Notes: generated by a model not told the origin, from the letters alone. Counted from the first letter of the stretch, positions 1 to 10,759 are shown. The stretch is 64,000 nt of DNA from Arthrobacter sp. 35W (GCF_000482545.1 NZ_KI519454.1:868001-932000), one strand, 5' to 3'. Numbers and translations: made by a program.

Positions 1-1
1 G

Positions 2-1072
2 GAGAGCCTGCGCTTGGATGAATGTGCCGACGGCACGCTGCTGGCGGTCTACACCGACGAGGATTGGGACGGTACCGGTGCCCGCCCGCATCCTCTGCTG
101 CTGGACGCTCTCCTTCCGGCCCTGGCGTCGTGGGGGCTGCCCGTCAAAGACGCCTGGCATCTGGGGCCGGCCCATTGGCGGCATCTGCAGTGCCGGCGGG
201 ATCACTGCTGTCCGGTGCCGGGGCACGAGGTGCGCTCCATCACCGGCAGCACCATGACGGCGGAGCTGGTCTATGCCGGGCGGAGCTTTGACAGAGACCC
301 CCGCGCCCGGGCAGCGCAATGCCTGGAACCACTGCCGGCCGAAGTCCAGAACGGCATCCGCCGTTCTGCCGATGCGGCGGCGGACCGGCTGGCCGGGCGG
401 CTGTCGGGCGGCGCGCAGTTCAACGCCGTCTTGAAGGTGTGGCAGTTGTCGCTGCTGCGGTGGCCGAAGCTGCCCGATGACGCCGTGGCCGGCTACCTGG
501 TGGCCAGCCTGCACAGCGTGGCAGTCCGCGACGCCGTACTGGTCATGGCGGCCGCCGGCATCCAGACCGCAATGGACGGCGCCTGGTGCGCCGGGCTCCT
601 GGTGCCGGCCACCGGCCGGGCGTTCAAACCCACCATGCCTGCGGCAACTGCGGCGGAGCGGGCGCGGATCGCCGGCGATGCCGAGCGCGACAAGGGCTGG
701 GATGGTGCCGATTTCGGCGTCGTCCTCATGGCGGGCACGGCTGACGCTCCGGGATCGGCTGCGGCCCCATCGCCGGACCCGGCCGCAATCCCCAACTGGG
801 ACCGCATGGACTGTGCCGAGCAGCTGCTGGGCCATCTGGCCCGCGCCGCCGAGGGCAGTGCCAGGGCTGCAGCCTTGACGATGATCGGCTGGATCCAATG
901 GTGCAAGGGGCGCAGCTCCGTGGCCGGGACCTACCTGCACCTGGCGCTGGCGGAGCAGCCCGGCTATCGGCTGGCGGCCCTCCTCGATGCCCTTCTTGAG
1001 CAGGGCTGCATCAGCGGCTGGGCACGGAATCCGGCCACAGCATGGCGGCAGGACCAGCGGGGCATCGGCTAG
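2..1072 (+). CDS. DUF4192 domain protein, 5' truncated by the window edge
   Basis: The frame is open from the first bases of the window (E-S-L-R-L-D-E-C), so the true start lies to the left; a TTG at 14 is only an internal candidate. About 355 residues are visible, close to the full size I expect for actinobacterial DUF4192 proteins, so little is missing. The C-terminal part (motif IGWIQWCKGRSSVAG, then LHLALAEQPGYRLAALLDAL) and the W-D/Y-x-G-R region around residues 75-95 look like the family. The biochemical role is unknown. It lies directly upstream of the primary sigma factor gene, as I recall for related actinobacteria, but 341 nt separate the two, so co-transcription is not evident. Confidence 0.75.
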   Translation, partial: ESLRLDECADGTLLAVYTDEDWDGTGARPHPLLLDALLPALASWGLPVKDAWHLGPAHWRHLQCRRDHCCPVPGHEVRSITGSTMTAELVYAGRSFDRDPRARAAQCLEPLPAEVQNGIRRSADAAADRLAGRLSGGAQFNAVLKVWQLSLLRWPKLPDDAVAGYLVASLHSVAVRDAVLVMAAAGIQTAMDGAWCAGLLVPATGRAFKPTMPAATAAERARIAGDAERDKGWDGADFGVVLMAGTADAPGSAAAPSPDPAAIPNWDRMDCAEQLLGHLARAAEGSARAAALTMIGWIQWCKGRSSVAGTYLHLALAEQPGYRLAALLDALLEQGCISGWARNPATAWRQDQRGIG

Positions 1073-1413
1073 CCCGGGCGGTGCATCCGGCGCCCCGGCG
1101 GCGGGCCTGTTCCATCGGCTGTTCCATCAGTGGGTGGACGGTTCCGCTGCCCCCGTCCATGCCGGAATGGAACCCAAAAGCATGAGACAATGGAAGCCGA
1201 GACCCGGTTGGGTCCGCGTTTTATGCACCACCTCGCTGTGCGGAGGAATTCCACGCCAGCGGCAGCGCCGACGGGAACAATGTCGGCATGGCAGCCGTTG
1301 TACCGTGTGACTCTGCGGCCGCGGGAGGTGTGTGAAAGACACCGCGGACTTGACAGGGTCATAGTGGTGTTGCCCGCAGGCGGCACCACAGACCGCCGCA
1401 AGAAAGGTTTTCT
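1073..1413. other. 341-nt intergenic region upstream of rpoD
   Basis: No gene is supported here. It holds a near-tandem pair of GTTCCATC motifs around 1110-1128 and a consensus-looking TTGACA at 1350-1355, but no TATAAT-like box at 16-18 nt from it. AAAGG at 1403-1407 serves as ribosome binding site for the GTG start at 1414. A long leader or several promoters is usual for a primary sigma factor gene, but I cannot place a promoter with confidence. Confidence 0.5.
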
Positions 1414-2739
<1,326 letters not shown>

Positions 2740-2748
2740 GACTTACCC

Positions 2749-2807
2749 CGAAGGAACCCGTTTCCTGTGCAGCCGTGCCACGGCCGCGCAGGGGGCGGGT
2801 TCCTTCG
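2749..2807. terminator. Nested hairpin after rpoD
   Basis: A perfect 12-bp inverted repeat pairs 2749-2760 with 2796-2807. Its 35-nt loop can form a small GC-rich inner hairpin. It begins 9 nt after the rpoD stop. There is no T-tract, so it may protect the 3' end or act with the second hairpin downstream. Confidence 0.55.
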
Positions 2808-2839
2808 CGTTGGCAGGCGGTTCGGTGGAACCAACGAAG

Positions 2840-2865
2840 AAAGGGACCCCGGTTGGGGTCCCTTT
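2840..2865. terminator. Bidirectional terminator between rpoD and the DUF7455-like gene
   Basis: AAAGGGACCCC pairs with GGGGTCCCTTT, an 11-bp perfect stem with a 4-nt GGTT loop. The A and T ends of the stem give a short U-run in either direction, so it can serve the plus-strand rpoD transcript and the minus-strand gene that ends at 2941. Confidence 0.8.
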
Positions 2866-2940
2866 CTGTCAAACGTTCAGGGGGCGGTCGGTGCACTGTG
2901 GTTTTTGCACCGTGGTGCAGCAGGCCGCCCGGCGGTGGAG

Positions 2941-3165
2941 CTAGTCCTCGACGGACACCGGGGTCTTCTCGGTGAGCCGGCTGGTTTCATCGTGCCACTC
3001 GGAAGCGAGGGGACGCAGGGTGGCTTCAACGCCGCGGGCGTGGTGGCCGCAGAAGATGAGTTCCCCACCGTTGGATTCGAGGACAACACGGACGTAGGCC
3101 TGGGCTCCGCAACGGTCGCAGCGGTCCAAGGTGTTCAGCTCGCGGCTGGCGAGGGCTGTGGTCAT
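2941..3165 (-). CDS. Small zinc-ribbon-like protein (DUF7455 type)
   Basis: A 74-residue protein beginning MTTALASRELNTLDRCDRCG. The CDRCGAQAYVRV motif near the N-terminus and a later FCGHHARGVEA motif give paired Cys and His residues that could bind one zinc ion. This pattern is widespread in actinobacteria next to sigA, from memory under the name DUF7455; function unknown. The start at 3165 is preferred over an in-frame upstream one because AAAGGAGG lies about 5 nt before it (3171-3178) and homologues start with MTTAL. The gene is convergent with rpoD and divergent from parE. Confidence 0.75.
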   Translation of the reverse strand: MTTALASRELNTLDRCDRCGAQAYVRVVLESNGGELIFCGHHARGVEATLRPLASEWHDETSRLTEKTPVSVED

Positions 3166-3178
3166 GATGGCCTCCTTT

Positions 3179-3192
3179 GTAGATCTGTCTAC
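3179..3192. promoter_or_regulatory. Short dyad upstream of the DUF7455-like gene
   Basis: GTAGA at 3179-3183 and TCTAC at 3188-3192 form a 5-bp inverted repeat with a 4-nt centre, immediately before the Shine-Dalgarno of the minus-strand gene. The half-sites resemble those of the BlaI-type array at 8009-8049. An operator role is only a guess. Confidence 0.25.
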
Positions 3193-3383
3193 CAATAGAA
3201 CCACCCGCCACCGACATTTGATGGCTCCGCGGCCCCACTTTCGCTTACCGCGTAGAGCCTGCCGGGCGGCATGGCTGCAATGTCGGTGCCTTCTGGCACG
3301 CTAGCCTAGAGGTGGTCCCCGCACGCTTTGGCGCCTGCGGACCCCGCACCATTCGCAAAAGCAATAAAGGAGCCTGCCAGATC

Positions 3384-5504
3384 GTGGCCCGCCAAAATTC
3401 CGATTACACCGCCCGCCACCTCTCCGTCCTGGAAGGTCTCGAAGCCGTGCGCAAGCGGCCGGGCATGTACATCGGCTCCACGGATTCCCGCGGTCTCATG
3501 CACTGCCTCTGGGAAATCATCGACAACTCCGTGGACGAGGCTCTGGCCGGCTTTGGGCAGGACATCAAGGTGATCCTGCACCCCGACAGCTCTGTGGAGA
3601 TCCACGACGACGGCCGCGGCATTCCGGTGGACGTCGAGCCCAAGACGGGCCTGACCGGTGTGGAGGTCGTACTGACCAAGCTGCATGCCGGCGGCAAGTT
3701 TGGCGGCAGCTCCTACTCCGCCTCCGGTGGCCTCCACGGCGTCGGCGCTTCCGTGGTCAACGCCCTCTCCGCCCGTCTGGACGTCCAGGTGGACCGCGGC
3801 GGCAAGACCTACCAGATGAGCTTCCGCCGCGGCGAGCCGGGCCACTTCAAGGATGTGGGCCGCACCCTGAGCCCCGAGGTGGGCTTCGATCCCTTTGTGG
3901 ACAAGTCCGAGCTGGACATCGTGGGCACCACCAAGCGGGGCGTCACGGGCACCCGGATCCGCTATTGGGCGGACCGGCAGATCTTCACCCCGGATGCCAA
4001 GTTCTCCTACGACGATCTGGCTGCCCGTGCACGCCAGACCTCCTTCCTCGTCCCCGGGCTGCGGATCACCGTCCGCGACGAGCGCCGCCTGCCGGGCACC
4101 CCGGGCGAGTTCGACGTCCATGAGGAGGTGTTCCACCACGACGGCGGCATCTCCGAGTTTGTCGACTTCATGGCCAAGGACGCCCCGATCACCGACATCT
4201 GGCGCCTGCACGGCAGCAGCACGTTCAAGGAAACAGTGCCGGTGCTCGATGAAAACGGGCACATGAAGAGCACCGAGGTGGAGCGCGACTGCGAGGTGGA
4301 CATTGCCTTGCGCTGGGGCATTGGCTACGACACCACCATGCGCTCCTTTGTGAACATCATCTCCACCCCCAAGGGCGGGCGGCACCAGGAGGGCTTCGAG
4401 CAGGCGCTGCTGAAGACCTTCCGCAAGGTGATCGAGGCCAACGCCCGCAAGCTGAAGGCCGGCAACGACAAGATCGAAAAGGACGATGTCACGGCCGGTC
4501 TCACCGCCGTGCTCACCGTCCGGCTGGCCGAGCCGCAGTTTGAAGGCCAGACGAAGGAGATCCTCGGCACCCCCGCCGTGCGCAACATCGTCGCCAAGGT
4601 GGTCGAGCGGGAGATCAATGCCAAGCTGACCTCCGCGGCCCGCGGCGACAAGGCCCAGTCCGCGCTGCTGCTGGAAAAGGTTGTCGCCGAGATGAAGTCG
4701 CGCATCTCCGCGCGCGTCCACAAGGAGACCCAGCGGCGCAAGAACGCCCTGGAGACCTCCTCGCTGCCGGCCAAGCTGGCCGACTGCCGCACGGACGACA
4801 CCGACCGCAGCGAGCTCTTCATCGTCGAGGGTGACAGCGCCCTGGGCACCGCCCGGCTGGCCCGCTCCTCCGACTTCCAGGCGCTGCTGCCCATCCGCGG
4901 CAAGATCCTCAACGTCCAGCGCGCCTCGGTGGGGGACATGCTCTCCAATGCCGAGTGCGCCGCGCTCATCCAGGTGGTCGGTGCCGGCTCCGGCCGCAGC
5001 TTCGACCTCGAGGCCGCGCGCTACGGCAAGGTGATCCTGATGACGGATGCCGACGTCGACGGCGCCCACATCCGCACACTGCTGTTGACGCTGTTCTTCC
5101 GCTACATGCGCCCCATGATCGACGCCGGCCGCGTCTACGCCGCCGTGCCGCCGCTGCACCGGGTGGAGGTCATCAACGCCGGGTCCAAGGCCAATGAGAT
5201 GGTCTACACCTACTCCGAGCAGGAGCTGCACACGCTGCTGACCAAGCTGGAGAAGACCGGCAAGCGCTACAAGGAGCCGATCCAGCGCTACAAGGGTCTG
5301 GGCGAGATGGATGCAGACCAGTTAGCGGAAACCACCATGGACCCGCGGCACCGCACGCTGCGCCGCGTGACGGTGGCGCACGCCGAGGCCGCAGCCGCCG
5401 CGGAGAAGACCTTCGAGCTGCTCATGGGCTCCGATGTGGCACCGCGCAAGGACTTCATCATTGCCGGCAGCAACACCCTGGACCGGGAGCGCATCGACGC
5501 CTGA
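3384..5504 (+). CDS. parE: DNA topoisomerase IV subunit B (type IIA topoisomerase ATPase subunit)
   Basis: ATPase and TOPRIM subunit of a type IIA topoisomerase that decatenates and relaxes chromosomal DNA. The 706-residue protein has the GHKL ATP-binding motifs IDNSVDEALAG (about residue 46), DDGRGIPVD (about 75) and GLHGVGASVVNALS (about 116). The TOPRIM motifs are EGDSALGTAR (about 483) and MTDADVDGAHIRT (about 553), and the end has QRYKGLGEMDADQLAETT. The GTG at 3384 is chosen because AAAGGAG lies at 3366-3372 and homologues begin near A-R-Q-N-S-D-Y; the longer frame upstream looks non-coding. Its partner (parC) lies about 13 kb away on the other strand. GyrB is the alternative; separation from a gyrA-dnaA locus and the length favour ParE. 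Confidence 0.88.
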   Translation: MARQNSDYTARHLSVLEGLEAVRKRPGMYIGSTDSRGLMHCLWEIIDNSVDEALAGFGQDIKVILHPDSSVEIHDDGRGIPVDVEPKTGLTGVEVVLTKLHAGGKFGGSSYSASGGLHGVGASVVNALSARLDVQVDRGGKTYQMSFRRGEPGHFKDVGRTLSPEVGFDPFVDKSELDIVGTTKRGVTGTRIRYWADRQIFTPDAKFSYDDLAARARQTSFLVPGLRITVRDERRLPGTPGEFDVHEEVFHHDGGISEFVDFMAKDAPITDIWRLHGSSTFKETVPVLDENGHMKSTEVERDCEVDIALRWGIGYDTTMRSFVNIISTPKGGRHQEGFEQALLKTFRKVIEANARKLKAGNDKIEKDDVTAGLTAVLTVRLAEPQFEGQTKEILGTPAVRNIVAKVVEREINAKLTSAARGDKAQSALLLEKVVAEMKSRISARVHKETQRRKNALETSSLPAKLADCRTDDTDRSELFIVEGDSALGTARLARSSDFQALLPIRGKILNVQRASVGDMLSNAECAALIQVVGAGSGRSFDLEAARYGKVILMTDADVDGAHIRTLLLTLFFRYMRPMIDAGRVYAAVPPLHRVEVINAGSKANEMVYTYSEQELHTLLTKLEKTGKRYKEPIQRYKGLGEMDADQLAETTMDPRHRTLRRVTVAHAEAAAAAEKTFELLMGSDVAPRKDFIIAGSNTLDRERIDA

Positions 5505-5510
5505 CCCGCA

Positions 5511-5577
5511 CCCAACTGGGTGACACTTACGACACATTCTGCGCTCCGGAACGTGAGATAGCTGTCACCCAGTTGGG
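5511..5577. repeat. Palindromic intergenic repeat, copy 1 (degenerate)
   Basis: CCCAACTGGGTGACA at 5511-5525 pairs with TGTCACCCAGTTGGG at 5563-5577, 15 bp perfect. The inner right half holds CCGGAACGTGAGATA, shared with the copy at 31008-31066; the inner left half has diverged, so the stem is interrupted. It sits between the convergent parE and pfkB genes and covers the last codons of the pfkB-family gene. Confidence 0.75.
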
Positions 5578-6500
5578 GTGGAACCAGGTGCTGGCGCGGT
5601 GGCGGGCCACGCCGCGCCGAGGATTTCGTCCAACACAGGGTGCAGATGGTTCGAGCGCAGGACAAGTGCGGCCTGTTGCGCCGCCGCTGCCAGGTTGTGG
5701 TCCACATCCCCGCCGGCCAGGTGTGCATGGAGGTAGCCGGACAGAAAGGCGTCCCCCGCGCCGTTCGTGTCCACGATGCTGTCCACGGCCGCGGCCTCCA
5801 CGGCGTATTCACGGCCACCGGCGTCCAGTGCGATGGCGCCGTCGGCACCGAGGGTGCACACCACCAGCTGCGCCCCTGCCGCGATGGTCCGGGCCATGAA
5901 CGGCCGGGGGTCCGGGAGGCCGTCGGCGTTCATGAAGATGTGCGAGGCCGCGTCAATGAACGGTTGGTGGAAGGCAGCGGTCCCGTTGTAGTCGTGGATG
6001 TCGGTCCAGACGTCGACGCCGAGCCCGCGGGCCAGAGAGAGCATGGGCACCGAATGCGCCGCCAGGTCGATGACCGCCACGCGGGCGCCGGCCAGCGCCC
6101 GGGCGGCCACCGCCGACTCCAGGCCGTCGGTCCCGACCGCAGTCCCTCCTGCGACCAGTGAGGGCGTGGCAAGGTAGATCGACAGCCGTTCCCCGCGCTC
6201 CGTCATCAGGTTCAGATGCTGCTCGGTCGGCCCCGCAGCTGTGCCGGGGACCACCTGGACACCGGCCTCCTCAAGCGCGCGGCGCACGCGGACCCCGTGG
6301 GGATCGCCTCCCAGAAGGGTGAACAGTGTTGTTTCGTTCCCCAGTGCGCGCAGATTCAAAGCCTTGCCCGCGGAGGTGCCGCCAATGCTCTCGTGGTGCC
6401 GGCGTGCGTGCACGGTCTGGGCCACCGGCTCCGGCAGCTTGTCCAGCAGCACCAGCTGGTTCCATGATGCTGGGCCGGAGATGAAGATGTGGTCGGACAC
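5565..6500 (-). CDS. PfkB-family carbohydrate kinase
   Basis: Ribokinase-like sugar kinase that phosphorylates a sugar or nucleoside with ATP; substrate unknown. The second PfkB signature is clear near the C-terminus (VDTNGAGDAFLSGYLHAHLA, with the catalytic Asp of GAGD), and the N-terminal GGTSAGKALNLRALG region fits sugar binding. I chose the GTG at 6500 (M-S-D-H-I-F-I-S-G) because GGGAG lies about 6 nt upstream. A longer GTG start at 6554 would add 18 residues but has no good ribosome binding site. It follows the peptidase gene on the same strand and could be transcribed from it. The 3' end overlaps a palindromic repeat. Confidence 0.8.
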   Translation of the reverse strand: MSDHIFISGPASWNQLVLLDKLPEPVAQTVHARRHHESIGGTSAGKALNLRALGNETTLFTLLGGDPHGVRVRRALEEAGVQVVPGTAAGPTEQHLNLMTERGERLSIYLATPSLVAGGTAVGTDGLESAVAARALAGARVAVIDLAAHSVPMLSLARGLGVDVWTDIHDYNGTAAFHQPFIDAASHIFMNADGLPDPRPFMARTIAAGAQLVVCTLGADGAIALDAGGREYAVEAAAVDSIVDTNGAGDAFLSGYLHAHLAGGDVDHNLAAAAQQAALVLRSNHLHPVLDEILGAAWPATAPAPGSTPTG

Positions 6501-6568
6501 GAGTACTCCCAGGGTTGAGGCGGCTGCCAAGGATTCCCCTGAACCTTTCCACACTGAGCGGGCGTGGG

Positions 6569-7519
6569 CTAGGAGAACACGCCCGGGACGATCAGCAGGG
6601 CCGTGGGGGCCGCCAGCAGCAACGCCGAGGCGCCGAGCACCAGCGCCTGCAGGCCGCGGCCCAGCGGAGGCCGCGGGGTGAGCAGCCGGCCCAGCCGGGC
6701 CGACGTCGTCTCCGGCGTGTCGATCTTCGCCCCGCCCGTGGCCACCAATTCGGTGGCGGGAAGCTGGGCGGAGCCGCTGGCCACCAGGGCGATGGCCGTG
6801 ACAAGGGTGGCCCGGCTGACCTCGCGGAGGGCGACGTCGTCGGCGAGCATTTCGATCAGCGAACTCACCGAGCGCTGGGCCAGCTTAGACGTGGGGAGCC
6901 ACGGCAGGGCGGAGCGCCAGGCGGCGAAAGCCCACAGGAGCAGATGGTGGCGCTGGGCCAGATGCGCCTCTTCGTGGATCAACACCGCGCGCAGCTCGTC
7001 GGGGGAGAGCAGATTCATCAGTCCATCCGAGAGCACTGTCACCGAGCGGGATCCGCCGGGCAGGCAATAGGCCACCGGGACGTCGTGGTTGATCACCAGC
7101 GTGTCGGGACGGTCTGTGGAGGGGGAGCTGAGCAGGTGCAGCAGGTCCCGGTGGCGGCGGCGCTGGGTCTGGATCCGGTAGAAGGTCAGCAGCAGGGTGA
7201 AGACCAGATGGGCCAGCAGCAGGGCCGCGGCGCTCAGGGCGAAGGCATGCCAGATACCCAGCGTGTCCATGGACTCCAGACCCAGGGCAATCCCGATGAG
7301 GTGTTCCAGACCGGCCAGGAGGTTCTCGCCGAGCGGCTCCAGGCCGAAGCAGAGCATCGCGCCGATCATGGACAGGCCACCGGCCAGTGCTATGGCCTGC
7401 CAGAGGATCAGGGCGGCAAAGGGTGCGCGGGCCGGCCACGCGGCGCGCGAGAGCAGCACCGGAACGGGCCACGCCAAGGCAACCGCCAGCGCAGCCAGAA
7501 ACCACGATGTTGCAAACAT
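6569..7519 (-). CDS. M56-family (BlaR1-like) integral membrane zinc metallopeptidase
   Basis: A 316-residue membrane peptidase. Predicted helices lie near residues 5-25, 35-60, 90-113 and at the C-terminus (about 285-312). The zinc-binding HEEAH motif is at residues 182-186 (VLIHEEAHLAQRHH), with the further acidic ligand likely in IEMLADD near 222-228. BlaR1/MecR1 peptidases of this family cleave BlaI/MecI repressors after a signal; here the extracellular penicillin-sensor domain is absent, so the signal is unknown. It lies 41 nt downstream of the blaI gene on the same strand, and TAGCCT six nt before the ATG could give it a separate leaderless transcript. The pair is divergent from the cytochrome bd operon. 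Confidence 0.87.
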   Translation of the reverse strand: MFATSWFLAALAVALAWPVPVLLSRAAWPARAPFAALILWQAIALAGGLSMIGAMLCFGLEPLGENLLAGLEHLIGIALGLESMDTLGIWHAFALSAAALLLAHLVFTLLLTFYRIQTQRRRHRDLLHLLSSPSTDRPDTLVINHDVPVAYCLPGGSRSVTVLSDGLMNLLSPDELRAVLIHEEAHLAQRHHLLLWAFAAWRSALPWLPTSKLAQRSVSSLIEMLADDVALREVSRATLVTAIALVASGSAQLPATELVATGGAKIDTPETTSARLGRLLTPRPPLGRGLQALVLGASALLLAAPTALLIVPGVFS

Positions 7520-7525
7520 GGAATC

Positions 7526-7531
7526 AGGCTA
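7526..7531 (-). promoter_or_regulatory. Leaderless-type -10 (TAGCCT) of the M56 peptidase gene
   Basis: On the minus strand TAGCCT is followed by six nt and then the ATG. No Shine-Dalgarno is visible. Same arrangement as other genes in this window. Confidence 0.35.
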
Positions 7532-7560
7532 TCGTGCCGGCGGCGTGCTGTGGTGCGTTG

Positions 7561-7941
7561 CTAGGAGCGGCCGAGCAGCTTGCGCAGCGTCTCTGCCTCG
7601 CCGTCGCTGACGGTGCCGATGAAACGGGCCAGTACGGCCTCCCGGTCCGGGGCGGAGCCCAGAACCTCAAGCATCAGCTCGGCTGTGTGCTCGGCGCGGC
7701 TTGTCACGGCCTGGTACCGGTGTGGTCGGGTGTTGCGCTCACGCTCCACCAGCCCCTTCTTTTCCAGACGCGACAGCACTGTCAGTACCGTTGTCACAGC
7801 CAGCGATTTCACATCTGTGCCGCGTCCGTCCGCGGCGGGCCGCTGCGACAGCAGGTCGCGCAGTTCATTGGCAGTGATGGCCTCCGGGCGTTCCCAGAGC
7901 AGATCCATAACAGCCCGTTCGAGTTCCCCAAGGGTGGCCAT
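7561..7941 (-). CDS. blaI: BlaI/MecI/CopY-family transcriptional repressor
   Basis: A 126-residue winged-helix repressor. The N-terminus GELERAVMDLLWERPEAIT and the segment TTVLTVLSRLEKKGLVERER are typical of the family's DNA-binding domain; the C-terminal helices (about 85-126) would dimerise. GAAGGA six nt before the ATG is its ribosome binding site. It sits with an M56 peptidase, the family's usual partner, and is divergent from cydABDC. Two tandem TTCTAC-N5-GTAGAA dyads lie between the genes, so regulation of cytochrome bd by this repressor is a strong inference. No beta-lactamase gene is present in the window. Confidence 0.92.
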   Translation of the reverse strand: MATLGELERAVMDLLWERPEAITANELRDLLSQRPAADGRGTDVKSLAVTTVLTVLSRLEKKGLVERERNTRPHRYQAVTSRAEHTAELMLEVLGSAPDREAVLARFIGTVSDGEAETLRKLLGRS

Positions 7942-7970
7942 GTAGATCCTTCAAGCACGTTGTCAACAAG

Positions 7971-7998
7971 TTGTCTTGGGGTTAAATGTACCTGTAAT
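7971..7998 (+). promoter_or_regulatory. Candidate cydA promoter
   Basis: TTGTCT at 7971-7976 and TGTAAT at 7993-7998 with a 16-nt spacer. Transcription would start around 8004-8006, placing the two dyads just downstream, where a bound repressor would block it. Confidence 0.5.
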
Positions 7999-8008
7999 CC
8001 GATCAATG

Positions 8009-8049
8009 TTCTACAGTGGGTAGAAGTAAAACTTCTACAGGACGTAGAA
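8009..8049. promoter_or_regulatory. Tandem operator array between blaI and cydA
   Basis: Two copies of TTCTAC-N5-GTAGAA: 8009-8025 (spacer AGTGG) and 8033-8049 (spacer AGGAC; arms extend to 8 bp, 8031-8051). Their centres are 24 nt apart, so the dimers would lie about two helical turns apart. The inner half-sites GTAGAAGT and ACTTCTAC also form a perfect dyad with a 3-nt centre. These are likely binding sites for the neighbouring BlaI-type repressor. Confidence 0.75.
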
Positions 8050-8083
8050 GTGTCGTTCGAACCCACTCACCCAGGGGGAACTG

Positions 8084-9691
8084 ATGGAAGCATTGGACAT
8101 CGCACGATGGCAGTTTGGGATCACCACTGTCTACCACTTCCTGATGGTTCCGTTGACCATCGGGCTGGGCCTGGTGGTCGCCATCCTGCAGACAGCCTGG
8201 CATAGAACCGGCCGCGAAGAATACCTGCGGATGACCAAGTTCTGGGGCAAACTCTTCCTGATCAACTTCATCATGGGCGTGGCCACGGGCATCGTCCAGG
8301 AATTCCAATTCGGCATGGCCTGGAGCGAATACAGCCGCTTCGTGGGGGACGTTTTCGGCGCCCCGCTGGCCATGGAAGCCCTGCTGGCGTTCTTTGTTGA
8401 ATCGACCTTCCTGGGCTTGTGGATCTTCGGCTGGAAGAAGCTCCCCAAAGGAATCCACCTCGCCTGCCTGTGGATCGCCGTTCTCGGTTCGGTTGTCTCG
8501 GCGTACTTCATCATCGTGGCCAACTCCTGGATGCAGCACCCCGTCGGCGTCGAGCTGGTGGATGGACACCCGCAGATGGTTGACGCCTGGGCCGTCTTCA
8601 CCAACAACACGGCGCTGGTGGCCTTCCCGCACACCATCATGGGCGCCCTCGCCGTCGCTGGAGGATTCCTGCTGGGCATTGCCTGGTACCACCTGTGGCG
8701 CCGCCGCCGCGACGGCATCGACACCGTCGACGCCAAGGGCTTTGTGGTGGTCGGTGAATCCGCCACCATCCCCGGCCGCGACAAGAACGACCACAAGGTG
8801 TGGCTGCGCTCCCTGCGCATCGGCGCCGTCGTCGCGATGATCTCCTTCGCCGGCACCGCCATCACCGGCGACATCCAGGGCAAGCTGATGTTCGAACAGC
8901 AGCCCATGAAGATGGCCGCCGCCGAGGCCGCCTGCCACGATGGCACCAGTTTCTCCATCCTGTCCTGGGGCGACGTCGGCTCCAAGAACTGCGACGACGT
9001 CGTGGCCCTCATTGAGCTTCCCGGGCTGCTGTCCTTCCTGGCCCACGGCGACTTCACCACAGAGGTCAAGGGTGTCAACACGCTGGTCCCCGAATACCAG
9101 GCGCACTATGGCACCAACCTGCCCGACGATCCCAAGTACGGCGACCGCGCCGGCAGCGAGATCCAGTATGTTCCCGTCATGGCCGTCACCTACTGGGGCT
9201 TCCGGATGATGATCGGCTTCGGCGGGATCGCGGCGCTGGCCGCGTTCGTGGCCTTCTTCGTGGTCCGCAAGGGCACAGTGCCCGAATCCAAGTGGCTGAT
9301 GCGCCTGGCCTTGTTCGGCATTCTGGCGCCCTTTGGCGCCAACGCCGCCGGCTGGATCTTCACCGAGCTGGGCCGCCAGCCCTTTGTGGTGGCGCCCAAC
9401 CCGCAGATGACGGGCATCGACCAGGTGTTCATGTTCACAGCGGCCGCCGTCTCGCCAGGGGTCTCCACCGGCGAGCTGTTGTTCTCCGTAATCTCGCTGA
9501 CCACCGTCTACGCAGTCCTGCTGGTGGTGGAGGTGGCCTTGCTGGTGAAGTACATCCGGGGAGGTGTGGCCTCGGCCATGCCGGAGCTGGCCCATGAGTC
9601 CGCAAGTGACGGCGACGGCCAGAACAAGGACCACGGCAAGGGCCCCGGCGGCACGTCCGACAGCGACGACGTCCTCGCGTTCGCGTACTAG
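8084..9691 (+). CDS. cydA: Cytochrome bd oxidase subunit I
   Basis: Haem-bearing quinol-oxidising subunit of the high-affinity bd-type terminal oxidase in the membrane. The 535-residue protein starts MEALDIARWQFGITTVYHF; His18 matches the axial haem b595 ligand (His19 in E. coli). The quinol-loop signature appears as FTELGRQPFVV, with Phe where GRQPW is common. Multiple membrane helices are evident, and the C-terminal tail after about residue 500 is hydrophilic and Asp/Gly-rich. AGGGGG at 8074-8079 is the ribosome binding site. It heads a cydA-cydB-cydDC operon, with repressor-like operator sites in its leader. Confidence 0.96.
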   Translation: MEALDIARWQFGITTVYHFLMVPLTIGLGLVVAILQTAWHRTGREEYLRMTKFWGKLFLINFIMGVATGIVQEFQFGMAWSEYSRFVGDVFGAPLAMEALLAFFVESTFLGLWIFGWKKLPKGIHLACLWIAVLGSVVSAYFIIVANSWMQHPVGVELVDGHPQMVDAWAVFTNNTALVAFPHTIMGALAVAGGFLLGIAWYHLWRRRRDGIDTVDAKGFVVVGESATIPGRDKNDHKVWLRSLRIGAVVAMISFAGTAITGDIQGKLMFEQQPMKMAAAEAACHDGTSFSILSWGDVGSKNCDDVVALIELPGLLSFLAHGDFTTEVKGVNTLVPEYQAHYGTNLPDDPKYGDRAGSEIQYVPVMAVTYWGFRMMIGFGGIAALAAFVAFFVVRKGTVPESKWLMRLALFGILAPFGANAAGWIFTELGRQPFVVAPNPQMTGIDQVFMFTAAAVSPGVSTGELLFSVISLTTVYAVLLVVEVALLVKYIRGGVASAMPELAHESASDGDGQNKDHGKGPGGTSDSDDVLAFAY

Positions 9692-9715
9692 GCACTGGAC
9701 TAAAGGATTCTTTCA

Positions 9716-10756
<1,041 letters not shown>

Positions 10757-10759
10757 GCC

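Noticed and set aside
1350-1378. TTGACA at 1350 as the rpoD promoter
   Set aside because: No -10-like hexamer lies at the right distance (CCCGCA at 17 nt).
3179-3192. A further BlaI operator near the DUF7455-like gene
   Set aside because: The half-sites are GTAGA/TCTAC in the opposite orientation and with different spacing from the cydA array, so similarity is weak.
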